Shown here piece by piece: positions 21,478 through 32,378 of a stretch of 64,000 nt of DNA. How positions within the stretch are numbered: position 1 is the first letter of the stretch; each line of letters starts with the position of its first letter. The stretch is from Clavaria fumosa (lineage: Eukaryota > Basidiomycota > Agaricomycetes > Agaricales > Clavariaceae), in NCBI GenBank assembly GCA_951802425.1, contig OX637801.1:310001-374000 (forward strand), read 5' to 3'. The notes beneath the pieces are model-generated. The model was not told the origin of the DNA, ran no database searches, and was given only the letters and a program-made list of their open reading frames with translations. Both the position numbers and the translations under genes were made by a program.

Positions 21478-22090
21478 ACCAGCAGCCGACGAGGACGACG
21501 CACCAGCGGCTAACGACGACGACGACGCACCTGCAGCCCACGGAGACGACAACCGACGACGGCAGCAGTGGCCGACGATGAGACACACCAGCAGCCAATG
21601 ACGACCGACGACGGCAGCAGTGGCCGACGGTGAGACTGGCAGCAGCGGCCGACGACGACGACGACGCACCAGCAGCTAACGACGACGACGACGCACCAGC
21701 AACTAACGACGACGACGGCGCACCAGCAACCAACGACGACGATCGACGACGGCAGCAGCGGCCGACGATGACGACGCACCAGCAGCCAACGACGACGACG
21801 ACGCACCAGCAGCCAACGACGACGACTGACGACGGCAGCAGCGGCCGACGATGACGACGCACCAGCAGCTAACGATGACGACGGCCCACCAGCAGCGGCC
21901 GACGATGACGACGCACCAGCAGCTAACGACGACGATGGCGCATCAGCAGCCAACGACGACGATCGACGACGGCAGCAGCGGCTGACGGTGACGACGCACC
22001 AGCAGCCAACGACGACGATCGACGACGGCAGCAGCGGCCGACGATGACGATCGACGACAGCTGCTGCTGCTGCTGCTGCTGCTGCTGGGG
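21478..22090 (+). repeat. GAC/CAG-rich minisatellite
   Basis: Degenerate units such as ACGACGACGACGCACCAGCA and GGCAGCAGCGGCCGACGATG alternate over about 600 bp, ending in a run of CTG triplets (22062-22085). Open frames exist on both strands (for example 21510-22217 minus) but are low-complexity Asp/Ala/Ser or Val/Cys runs. I regard them as artefacts. Confidence 0.85.
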
Positions 22091-22165
22091 CCAGCGGCTT
22101 CAGCAGCCAGCGACGGCAATAACAACAATGGTGGCTGTGGCAGAGGCAACAGCATGCGGCAACAA

Positions 22166-22216
22166 TGGCGCAAGCCTCCGACAGTGGTCGCTGACCAACG
22201 GCGGGGACTTGGGCCA
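22166..22216. repeat. 51-bp palindrome P2
   Basis: Imperfect inverted repeat related to P1 (9331-9380). The centre reads GTGGTCGCTGACCAAC and the right arm ends GGGGACTTGGGCCA. Confidence 0.65.
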
Positions 22217-22399
22217 TTGGTGGCAGCTGGGCAAGTGGCAGCTGGGCAGGGAGTGGCAGTGGCGGCAGCAGGGCGGGGAACGGAGGTGGCAGTAGGGCGA
22301 GGAGTGGGAATGGCAGCAGCGCAGCAAGGGCAGGCGGGAGCAGCCATGAACAAGCTTGTTGTTGCCAATGATGAGGAGAACGGCGCGAAGTTCGTGTCT

Positions 22400-23385
22400 G
22401 TTATCAGTTCAGCCGCAATTTTTTAGATGACCGAAAGTTGTCCATTGCTTTCAGTCTTGGAGCCAGAGGTACTGGAGGCGCCTGAGGCAGAGACAGTTGA
22501 CATACATGAACCGCTGAAATGAACGAAGCAAAAACAAGGATTGATGATACTGTTGTAAACCAGGAGAGGCCGCCGACCAAAACGACTCAAGACATTGCTG
22601 CTCTCTGAATCCTCCATCCGCACCCCATATTTTCCTCGCGCTCTCGCAACAAAAGACAAAGTCAGTAATCTCTCCACCCTCCTGGAACCTGACCTGCTTG
22701 TCCCTTGTTCCCGCCTACGCCAAACAACTGCGCGCACGAATCGTACACCACCTTGTTCACCTTGAAAGAGTCGCCGAGAGAGATGGTGGATCGTCGATGA
22801 TGGCATGCCGCCGAGCCCGAGGAGTGCGCCGTCTGGATGCACAGCTAAGGATGTGAACGGCTTGTCGGATGCGACTGAGCGGAAGATCAGCTTGTTGGCA
22901 AATAATTCGTGGAGGGAGTACGTCTTATCGAGAGAACTGAGGGCAAGAAGGGTTGATGTGGGATGGCTAGACCCATGATCTGTGGATACGAATATTTAAA
23001 AGTATATACTCTGGAGTAAAAAATTGTTTTGAATGAAAAATGGACTCACGGGAGAGGACCACCGTTATCATAGCCACTGCCGCCCATAATCATACTCATT
23101 CTCATCATTACCGCAGCCACCTGCAGGCGCAGTGCACCAATGCCCTTCCCAGATGCCAAGCGGTCACAGCGGTGGGCAGTGACGATGTCCATGAAGGATT
23201 GTATAATGAAGCAGACATGTATTTAAAGCATGTATGAAAAAGAACCGAATCAAAATATATATTCTTGACAAGATATTGACAAATGATTGAGCTCGTTGTT
23301 GGGGACGATGAGCACGAAGGTTCAGGACGGTGGGCGGGCGCATGATGGCAGTGACAGACGTGGGAACACGGGGTTAACACGGGTG
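22400..23385. other. Unassigned sequence inside F
   Basis: The longest frame (22423-22842 minus, 139 codons) has an Arg-rich N-terminal half and no recognisable domain. Short plus-strand frames near 23040-23237 are similar in quality. There is no counterpart in the right arm of F, so this segment, together with the minisatellite to its left, belongs to F's interior or is a separate insertion. Confidence 0.3.
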
Positions 23386-23519
23386 AGCCCTCCACATAGT
23401 TCAGTCGGATATTGTAGTATATAACTACGTACCGGACGCTGCATATCCCCTGTACATAACGCGGTACCGGAATCCGCCGGAGATATCCGTATCCTTGGTA
23501 TAATACAGGTCCGCTGGAG

Positions 23520-24035
23520 GATATCCCTCTCCAGTGTGAGACCTGTCCAGCAGAGGGATATTAGGATATCCCTCTCCAGTATGAGACCCATCCAGCAGAG
23601 ATATTAGGATATCCCTCTCCTATAAGAGACCTGTCCAGTGGAGATATTAGGATATCCTTCTCCAGTATGAGACCTGTCCAGTGGAGAGATATTAGGATAT
23701 CCTTCCCCTGTATGAGACCTGTCCAGCGGAGATAATAGGATATCCTTCCCCTGTACGAGACCTGTCCAGCGGAGATATTAGGATATCCTTCTGCAGTATG
23801 AGACCTGTCCAGCGGAGATATTAGGATATCCTTCCCCTGTATGAGACCTGTCCAGCGGAGATATTAGGATATCCTTCCCCTGTACGAGACCTGTCCAGCG
23901 GAGATATTAGGATATCCTTCTGCAGTATGAGACCTGTCCAGCGGAGATATTAGGATATCCTTCCCCTGTATGAGACCTGTCCAGCGGAGATATTAGGATA
24001 TCCTTCTGCAGTATGAGACCTGTCCAGCGGAGATA
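23520..24035 (+). repeat. Left 43-bp array of G
   Basis: About 12 contiguous units with core TTAGGATATCCTTCCCCTGT and GAGACCTGTCCAGCGGAGA. It is the reverse complement of the right array at 27480-30060. The array is cut at 24034-24035 (TA) by a Tc1/mariner-like transposon and resumes at 26346-26390. Confidence 0.9.
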
Positions 24036-26345
24036 AGATAGGAATCGTTCATACTCGACACCTGTGACAATGATGTGACATGCACGTGATCCATTGGCCA
24101 CGTCTTCATTGACTCTGCGAAAATCACCATGTAATATGGAAAGCAGTTGTATGCCTACAGGAAAAGTGCCCAAAGTGTATACAGAAAGTTAAAGTAAGCA
24201 ATAATGAACAAATAATTATATGACAGCAAGAATTGGAAACATTACTCGACTCCAGCCTTTTCAAGTTCCATGAGAATGCTGTCGGGCAGTACCCGATGGC
24301 CACGATACTTCTTGCTTGCCCATGCAGCCTGCTTTCCAGAAAGACCCTTGCGGTAGGCGTCCATAAACCGCATGGATCGAGTTGCAAACCTGCAAAAATG
24401 TCAGTTAGGTCAATGTGAGATTGCATTTGTGACGCACCTTCGTATGCTTTCAATTGGAACTGCATTAAGAGCTTCGAGAACATTACGTTCGAGATCTGCC
24501 TCTTTTGACGAAGGAGGGAACAGGCGGTACCGGCGCTTCGCATAGCCCCAGCATTGTTCAATGAAGTTAAGCTCACAATGGAACTTCGGTAAGAAGTAAC
24601 ATCGGAACCCACGAGCCTTGCATGTGGTCTCCAAAAGCGACTCGACCTCCACAAAATCTGGCTGGTTGTAGAGCACCCTCCGACAGCAACAGTTTTCAAC
24701 ACCTGGCTTGCATTTGAAACCAGGGCATTCGGCTCGCATTTTGTCTGTGCCTGCAAAACCGCGCTCTTCGAGAATTGTTGCTGTACCTTTGAAGACTCCA
24801 GCTCGATTGTGGCCCTCAGGGAAATAAAGCGGTTGTGGAGATCCATTGGCAAATCGTGCGTCTGACATGCGAACTCGCTGCTTGAGGAGTTTTCCATCTG
24901 GTCCATAAACAGGCTTCCCATTCGTGCCAATGACATTCACGTCGACGCCAAAGAGAGGACTGCCGGGCTTTGTTGGAAATTTTGACATATTTCGAGCAGA
25001 GAGGGCCGTGTCTGCCCGTTTTAAATGGGTGGTGGCATTGTCGAAGATGAGCACATGAATTTCGTCTGCATAGTGCTTGTTCAGCAAATCCATTGCGGCA
25101 TTTGCGTGTTGCAGGATCTCCTCGTTTGTAAAGTACCCTTCCCGTGCTTTTCCAGCACGAAACAGAACACGAGTCTCCTCCTGGCCGTCTGGAGATCGCA
25201 GCCATCCGTAGTCCGCAGATACGAAATCCGCGACCATGAGCGACGCACCCTCGCCTTTGGGTTGAGGAACTGCTGTCTCATCGCTGTGGACCCAGTAAAC
25301 TTTACGGCGGTCATTTGCATAAAAGGTCGACTCATCATGCACCCAAAGTACGGTTCGCTGGTTCTGAGGTCCATAGCACAAGTTTGTCATCTCTTCAACA
25401 CCATCCTTCCATACACGCATGCTCCATTCAAGCTTGGCCAATGTTGGTAGAAATTCGGTTTGGCGGTATGTGACCACATCTTCACGCTCATGTCCATCGA
25501 CATACTGACCTTTAGGACCCTTAGTCCACCTGTAGTCCATCATGTACATCCACCGTCTTGCTGTCGTGAGAGAAACAGTTCTCTTGAGTTTGTATTTGTC
25601 CTTGATCGCTGCAGTATCCAAGAAGTGAACAACATCCATGGCTTTCACGAACTTCCCAATGCTTTGCAGATGCTGGTGAATCTCCTTCGCTAACTCACCC
25701 TTGTCCAGTAACGAAGTGTTCCAGCTGCCATAGAGGTTATATGGATGTGTACCCAACGTTTTCGGAAGCAGTGGCAGGAACATTTTCGGCAGTTGGCAAA
25801 GGGAATTCTGATGCCCACGTTGGCTGGATGATGTCCGCGAAGGTCTGATGCATTCTAGCCATGGGGTCTGGTGATTTTACATGTTTCTCTTCACATCTCG
25901 CAGCACGAATCGGAATCTTGAACACCGAGAATGGTGAGGTTTGTCCAAAGGGAAAGAAAACTGCTCACATTTTCTTTATTCTGGCTTGCAGGTCCATGCT
26001 TTTGCCTCTTCTGATGGTTCTCTAGCTTTGAAATGTTCTGTAGGGCTCGATGGGAACGTTTTGGCATGTCTGGGGACTGATGTGGACTGTGGATTTGTCG
26101 GTGGCTTGGTTTGTGCCAGTAATTGAAATCTTAAATTCGTAACTACTTCTCATCTGGGGCGAAATTTAGAATTCTACCACCCCAAACTATACCTGTGGCC
26201 ATCCTGCATCTTTTGGGGGATCACTTTTCTGAGAAACAGCTTGTATGTAGAGTAGATAGAATTATAACTTTTTCCCCCACCATTTTGGTGTAGGCGTGAC
26301 AGTTTCATGCACGTGATTAAGGACGAGTATGAATGAATCCTATCT
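24036..26345 (-). mobile_element. Tc1/mariner-like DNA transposon, copy 1 (2310 bp)
   Basis: The ends are inverted: AGATAGGAATCGTTCATACT at the left and, read from the right, AGATAGGATTCATTCATACT. It is flanked by TA on both sides (24034-24035 and 26346-26347). Deleting the element and one TA restores a perfect 43-bp unit of the surrounding array (GGAGATA then TTAGGATATCC). A second copy with the same length lies at 37709-40018. Subterminal CATGCACGTGAT occurs near both ends. Confidence 0.92.
24241..25783 (-). CDS. DDE transposase with long D-E spacing and Cys cluster (copy 1)
   Basis: Exon 1 is at least 457 codons from the ATG at 25783. It has a helix-turn-helix near residues 55-85 (SLTTARRWMYMMDYRW), the first catalytic D150 (LWVHDEST), the second D248 (VLIFDNATTH) and E409 (LNFIEQCWG). 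D248 to E409 is about 160 residues, far longer than in Tc1/mariner (34-39), because an insert carries a Cys-rich patch (C353, C358, C365-C367). A short intron (GTGCGT to TTTTTGCAG) leads to exon 2 (about 24390-24241), which encodes RFMDAYRKGLSGKQAAW and stops at TAA. The enzyme should excise and insert the element at TA. An earlier start or 5' exon (25925-25737) is possible. No disabling mutation is seen. Confidence 0.85.
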
Positions 26346-26390
26346 TATTAGGATATCCTTCCCCTGTACGAGACCTGTCCAGCAGAGATG

Positions 26391-27250
26391 CTAGAGAATC
26401 TACACACCACCTGTGGACATATGGGAAGGGTGTGGATTAGTTTAACAACCCATCAACCATCTCTGTCACCTCCCTGGAATCCATTACTAGGAATTAGGGT
26501 GTTATTGGCCTGGGAGCATGGCTATGTGTTAGATTGCAAATTCCAGCCATCAGACTATGCTTTATGACATTTAATACAACCACACAAAAGCCCATAATAT
26601 TTGGTGCAGAACTACAGATTCCCCATGTCTATTTTCCCAAATTTCTCAAAATCTCTCCCTAGACAGCCTCCTGTGTCAAATCACATATTCCTGTTGTCTA
26701 ATAGCTGACAATGTATGCATAAATACATGTTCAAAGTTTGGTGAAGTTAGGTAAAGTTCTCAGGAAGTTAGCCCAGAATGTGTGTTTTACAAGACAGTCT
26801 AAAGTGAAGGCAACAACACAGGCAAGGATAAGCAAGACCTTGACTGGCTTCCAAAACACACATTCTGGGCTAACTTCCTGAGAACTTTACCTAACTTCAC
26901 CAAACTTTGAACATGTATTTATGCATACATTGTCAGCTATTAGACAACAGGAATATGTGATTTGACACAGGAGGCTGTCTAGGGAGAGATTTTGAGAAAT
27001 TTGGGAAAATAGACATGGGGAATCTGTAGTTCTGCACCAAATATTATGGGCTTTTGTGTGGTTGTATTAAATGTCATAAAGCATAGTCTGATGGCTGGAA
27101 TTTGCAATCTAACACATAGCCATGCTCCCAGGCCAATAACACCCTAATTCCTAGTAATGGATTCCAGGGAGGTGACAGAGATGGTTGATGGGTTGTTAAA
27201 CTAATCCACACCCTTCCCATATGCCCACAGGTGGTGTGTAGATCATCTAG
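26391..27250. repeat. Hairpin with 398-bp arms and 64-bp loop at centre of G
   Basis: The left arm 26391-26788 and right arm 26853-27250 are near-perfect reverse complements, with mismatches only near the outer ends (for example ATATGGGA against ATATGCCC). Both outer ends carry CTAG. The 64-bp loop (26789-26852) is unrelated. It may be the fold-back core of G or an inserted MITE; a clear target duplication was not found. Confidence 0.9.
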
Positions 27251-27479
27251 CTATCTATTTTTAAGCCAAAGTATTGAAGAAGTGAGGAAAAACAAATGTA
27301 TTCAGTGTATTTTGCAAATTAACATTGAACTAAGAAGGATACATATGTATGGTGTCCAGATCCAGAATCTCCTGATTTTTGCTGATCTTTTGATATATCA
27401 TATGTCATATTTTGCAAGCTGTGTGAAAAAGTTCCCACAGTCATAGTGGCTTACCAAAAGCAGTCATGCCGGGTACAGG
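27251..27479. other. Unique stretch between hairpin and right array
   Basis: About 230 bp of AT-rich sequence has no inverted counterpart on the left side of the hairpin. A 71-codon frame (27231-27446 plus) has no recognisable features. It could be the remnant of a once larger G interior. Confidence 0.35.
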
Positions 27480-30060
27480 GGATAGATATCCTACTATCTC
27501 CACTGGAGAGGTCTCATACAGGGGAAGGATATCCTAATATCCCTGCTGGACATGTCTCATACTGCAGAAGGATTAGTGTTGCCACAGCTTAGGCTAGAAG
27601 CCAGCTTGAAGCTGTAGCCAAGCTGCAGCTACAGGCGGAGTCAGCTTGGCTACAGCTTCAGCTTGGACAAAATGGCATCAGCTTCAGCTTAAGCTGGCAG
27701 CTAGCTGCAGCTTGATCCAGCTCAAGCTGTAGCCAAGCTGCAGCTCAGGCTTGGCTACAGCTTCAGCTTGACCAAAAAGAGCATCAGCTTCTCAAGCTGC
27801 CTAACAGCTAGCCAAGCTGTGGCAACACTAAGAAGGATATCCTAATGTCTCTGCTGGATGGGTCTCATACAGGGGAAGGATATCCTAATATCTCCGCTGG
27901 ACAGGTCTCATACAGGAGAAGGATATCCTAATATCCCCGCTGGACAGGTCTCATACAGAGGAAGGATATCCTAATATCTCCGCTGGACAAGTCTCATACA
28001 GGAGAAGGATATCCTAATATCTCCGCTGGACATGTCTCATACAGGGGAAGGATATATTAATATCTCCGCTGGACAGGTCTCATACAGGGGAAGGATATCC
28101 TAATATCTCCGCTGGACAGGTCTCATACAGGAGAAGGATATCCTAATATCTCCGCTGGACAGGTCTCATACAGGAGAAGGATATCCTAATATCTCCGCTG
28201 GACAGGTCTCATACAGGAGAAGGATATCCTAATATCCCCGCTGGACAGGTCTCATACAGAGGAAGGATATCCTAATATCTCCGCTGGACAGGTCTCGTAC
28301 AGGGGGAGGATATCCTAATATCTCCACTGGACATGTCTCATACTGCCGAAGGATATCCTAATATCTCCACTGGACAGGTCTCATACAGCGGAAGGATATC
28401 CTAATATCTCCACTGGACAGGTCTCATACAGGAGAAGGATATCCTAATATCTCCGCTGGACAGGTCTCATACAGGAGAAGGATATCCTAATATCTCTGCT
28501 GGACATGTCTCATACAGGGGAAGGATATCCTAATATCTCCGCTGGACAGGTCTCATACAGGGGAAGGATATCCTAATATCTCCGCTGGACATGTCTCATA
28601 CAGGGGAAGGATATCCTAATATCTCCGCTGGACAGGTCTCATACAGGGGAAGGATATCCTAATATCTCCACTGGACATGTCTCATACAGGTGAAGGATAT
28701 CCTAATATCTCCGCTGGACAGGTCTCATACTGCAGAAGGATATCCTAATATCTCCACTGGACAGGTCTCATACAGGAGAAGGATATCCTAATATCTCCGC
28801 TGGACAGGTCTCATACAGGAGAAGGATATCCTAATATCTCCACTGGACATGTCTCATACAGGGGAAGGATATATTAATATCTCCGCTGGACAGGTCTCAT
28901 ACAGGGGAAGGATATCCTAATATCTCCACTGGACATGTCTCATACAGGTGAAGGATATCCTAATATCTCCGCTGGACAGGTCTCATACTGCAGAAGGATA
29001 TCCTAATATCTCCACTGGACAGGTCTCATACAGGAGAAGGATATCCTAATATCTCCGCTGGACAGGTCTCATACAGGAGAAGGATATCCTAATATCTCCA
29101 CTGGACATGTCTCATACAGGGGAAGGATATCTTAATATCTCCGCTGGACAGGTCTCATACAGGGGAAGGATATCCTAATATCTCCGCTGGACAGGTCTCA
29201 TACTGCAGAAGGATATCCTAATATCTCCGCTGGACAGGTCTCGTACAGGGGGAGGATATCCTAATATCTCCACTGGACATGTCTCATACTGCCGAAGGAT
29301 ATCCTAATATCTCCACTGGACAGGTCTCATACAGCGGAAGGATATCCTAATATCTCCACTGGACAGGTCTCATACAGGAGAAGGATATCCTAATATCTCC
29401 GCTGGACATGTCTCATACAGGGGAAGGATATCCTAATATCTCCGCTGGACAGGTCTCATACAGGGGAAGGATATCCTAATATCTCCACTGGACATGTCTC
29501 ATACAGGTGAAGGATATCCTAATATCTCCGCTGGACAGGTCTCATACTGCAGAAGGATATCCTAATATCTCCACTGGACAGGTCTCATACAGGAGAAGGA
29601 TATCCTAATATCTCCGCTGGACAGGTCTCATACAGGAGAAGGATATCCTAATATCTCCACTGGACATGTCTCATACAGGGGAAGGATATCTTAATATCTC
29701 CGCTGGACAGGTCTCATACAGGGGAAGGATATCCTAATATCTCCGCTGGACAGGTCTCATACTGCAGAAGGATATCCTAATATCTCCGCTGGACAGGTCT
29801 CATACAGGGGAAGGATATCCTAATATCTCCGCTGGACAGGTCTCATACAGGAGAAGGATATCCTAATATCCCCGCTGGACAGGTCTCATACAGAGGAAGG
29901 ATATCCTAATATCTCCGCTGGACAGGTCTCGTACAGGGGGAGGATATCCTAATATCTCCACTGGACATGTCTCATACTGCAGAAGGATATCCTAATATCT
30001 CTGCTGGACAGGTCTCTTACAGGAGAGGGATATCCTAATATCCCTCCGCCGGACAGGTCT
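27480..30060 (-). repeat. Right 43-bp array of G, more than 50 units, with higher-order repeats
   Basis: The unit (43 bp) contains GGATATCC, CTGGACAGGTCTCATAC and a variable GGGG/GGAG/TGCAG step. Variants are not randomly ordered: the block starting TGCAGAAGGA occurs at 28731, 28989 and 29548, offsets of 258 (6 x 43) and 559 (13 x 43) bp, so multi-unit blocks were copied as such. There are no unique spacers between units. Confidence 0.92.
27574..27830. mobile_element. hAT-type MITE, 257 bp, TSD AGAAGGAT
   Basis: The terminal inverted repeat starts TAGTGTTGCCACAGCTT and ends AAGCTGTGGCAACACTA. AGAAGGAT is duplicated on each side (27566-27573 and 27831-27838); removing the insert and one copy restores a normal 43-bp unit. 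The interior is a dense series of AGCTTCAGCTTGG / CCAAGCTGCAGCT motifs. No coding capacity. Confidence 0.9.
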
Positions 30061-30360
30061 CACACTGGAGAGGGATATCCTCCGGCGGACCTGTATTATA
30101 CCAAGGATACAGATATCTCCGGCGGATTCCGGTACCGCGTTATATACAGGGGATATGCAGCGTCCGGTACGTAGTTATATACTACAATATCCGACTGAAC
30201 TATGTGAGCCCTCTTGATACCTGTAAGGCCAGACCGAATATTAGGAATAAACTGGAATCTGAATGCGTGGGTATGCGAACATGGCGTTTCCATATATGTA
30301 CAGACTGCACTCGGCAGTTACCGAAGCGTGGGGCGTAAGCAAGCAGGAGGGTTTGTTTGG

Positions 30361-30606
30361 TGTTGAAGATCAAGCGGAGCGCGAAACTTTATTTTAGATT
30401 TTTCATTGCGACGCGAGTCACGCGATACTGCTCAGTACGGACATCCGACTGAGCAGTAAGTAAAATTTCTCTATACAAGCTTTTTACACTTTCTTATTGT
30501 GACAGCTACCTATAGATACACTTACATTTCAGGTAGCTATCCTATTAGGATCAGTACGGACATCCGACTGAGCAATACACTTACATTTCAGGGCATATCT
30601 TCTATA
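30361..30606 (+). repeat. 5' LTR of Copia, with intron-like signals
   Basis: This 246-bp LTR starts TGTTGAAGATC and ends CATATCTTCTATA. It contains two copies of CAGTACGGACATCCGACTGA, each within a near-palindrome, and two copies of ACACTTACATTTCAG. A donor-like GCAGTAAGTAAAA (GT at 30456) precedes these acceptor-like sites (AG at 30532 and 30591). The gag-pol ATG is only four bases after the LTR. Confidence 0.85.
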
Positions 30607-30610
30607 GATT

Positions 30611-32378
30611 ATGAGACCCGCTCCCTCTCATGAAGACTCTATCCCCGCTCAAAGCTCCCCCTTCGCGATAGTAAAACTACGCGACGATGGGTCCAACTGG
30701 CCGGACTACGAAATGAAAGCGAAGACGGCTATGGGAGCAAAAGGGTTGATTAGACACGTTGAAGGGACAGTGAGGAGGCCCTTACCTTTCGATATTGAGA
30801 ATGGAAGACCGGTCACGGAACCCGGAAAGGTCGCCACACGCTCAGACATTCAAGATCTAGAGCGTGCTATGGACGATTTTGAGCAAAAGGAATATGCGGC
30901 GCGGCATATCATGCTTACCACTGTATCCCCGCGACTCTCTACAATGCTCCGAGCCAATTCATCTGCCGCTCAGATGTGGCAACAGATCGTATCCGATGCT
31001 ACAAAGAAAAGTAAAGTTCACCAAGTTGATACGCAACGCCGCCTGCAAGAAATGCACTGCCCCGAGGGTGGAGACGTGCGCGCGCACCTCAATGCGATGA
31101 CCAATCTTCGCAACGAACTGGAAGCAATTGGTGGATCTGTTAACGACGAGGACTTCGCGACGATGATACACGTTAGCTTACCTCTCAGCTATCGCCCCCT
31201 ACTTCAATCCATCCTTCACGCCGCAGACATGAACGAAAAACCGGTCGACCCGAACTACCTGATCAGAATTATCCTTGAGGAAAATCACCAGCGAGAGATC
31301 ACTCACGGGCTATCGAAATCGGGCCAGGCCGCCTTCCAGACCAACAAAAACCGTCGAAGAGGGAGAGGAAACAAAGATTCAGGCCAAAACAAACACTGCG
31401 ATAACTGCAAACGCACCAATCATAACACAGAGGATTGCTTTGCCAAAGGTGGACCCAAGGAGGGCCAACGCCCTCCCTGGGGCAAGAACAAGCGAAGTGG
31501 AGCAAGAGCTACGACGACGAATGAGAAGAAAGAAGATGCGGACGAGTGGGTAGCGTTCACCTGTTCTTCTACCCCCACAGACCTCGCTGCCAAGATGACA
31601 CATGCTTGTTCACATGTCACCGCGATCCTTGATAGTGGCGCGACCGTGCACTTTACTCCTTTGAGAGAAAAGTTGATCAATTTCCGGAAGACGTCTCCCA
31701 GGCCCGTCACTGCCGCAGATGGTGGAGAGTTCAACGGTATTGGGTGTGGTGACATGCCTGTAGAAGTCGTGAATGGATCAAAAGTATCAAAATTACTTCT
31801 CAAGGACGTCATCTACTCACCAAAGCTCGCATTCACCCTCGTCTCCATCGGTCGCCTTGATGACTCTGGATGTACCGCAGCGTTCGGCAACGGTCACTGT
31901 ACCATCAGATGTTCTGATGGAAGGGAGATCGCTTGTGTGAAGAAAGTGCATGGCCTATACCAGTTAAACGGTACTACGCACAAACACGCCCCACTACACG
32001 CCAACGCGGCCACACAGAGGCTTACAATAACGGAAGCGCATCGCACACTAGGGCATATCAACGTTGGGAGCGTTAGACACGCAATAAAAACTGGAAAAAT
32101 TACCGGAATAACTCTTGACGAGGACTCTGAATTTGAGTTTTGCGACGCGTGTGCCCAGGCGAAACCTCACCGCCAGCCATTCCCCGACCAGGCCCAGAAT
32201 CGAGCTGAAAATTTCGGCGATCGCATCCATGTTGACCTGTGGGGACCAGCCACTGTTGAGTCAATATCTAGAAGCCGATATACAGTCGACTTCGTCGACT
32301 GTGCGACGCGTTGGACTCACGTAGCGTTTATCCGCCGCAAAAACCAAGTGTTCCGGGCATACCTTGATTTTGAAAAAG
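30611..32378 (+). CDS. Copia gag-protease-integrase (5' part of polyprotein, interrupted)
   Basis: The frame starts four bases after the LTR and runs uninterrupted to the insertion at 32378. It contains a Gag core (residues about 20-230), one zinc knuckle (CDNCKRTNHNTEDC, near 31398), the aspartic protease (AILDSGATVHFTP, near 31623), a GAG-pre-integrase zinc unit (HRTLGHINVG ... CDACAQAKPH, near 32040-32170) and the first integrase aspartate (IHVDLWGP, near 32226). A foldback insert then adds a stop at 32407. The frame continues at 35011, so the two parts were one polyprotein of about 1,400 codons. Function: capsid, processing, and joining of cDNA to the genome. Confidence 0.88.

Larger units (their letters stand above)
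23393..30206. mobile_element. Foldback (FB/Galileo-like) element G with minisatellite inverted repeats
   Basis: The termini are inverted over roughly 170 bp (left CACATAGTTCAGTCGGATAT from 23393; right end at 30206 is its reverse complement). AGCCCTC directly flanks both ends (23386-23392 and 30207-30213), a 7-bp target duplication. Inside each end is an array of a 43-bp unit in opposite orientations: about 12 units at the left, more than 50 at the right. The centre is a 398-bp-arm hairpin and a short unique stretch. This is the plan of Drosophila FB/Galileo foldback elements, whose arms are tandem repeats and whose duplications are 7-9 bp. No transposase specific to G is present. The Tc1-like and hAT-type MITE insertions are later. 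Confidence 0.75.

Noticed and set aside
21476..22368. Several overlapping 100-235-codon frames on both strands
   Set aside because: They translate a GAC/CAG minisatellite in different frames; composition is repetitive and no frame stands out.
25025..25693. Plus-strand frames opposite the DDE transposase (and the same at 38698-39366)
   Set aside because: They are antisense to the catalytic exon, have no domain features, and exist only because the coding strand is conserved between identical copies.
27480..30060. Regular short repeats resembling a CRISPR array
   Set aside because: Units of 43 bp are contiguous with no unique spacers, the same unit occurs inverted on the other side of a transposon-like element, and the genome is eukaryotic.
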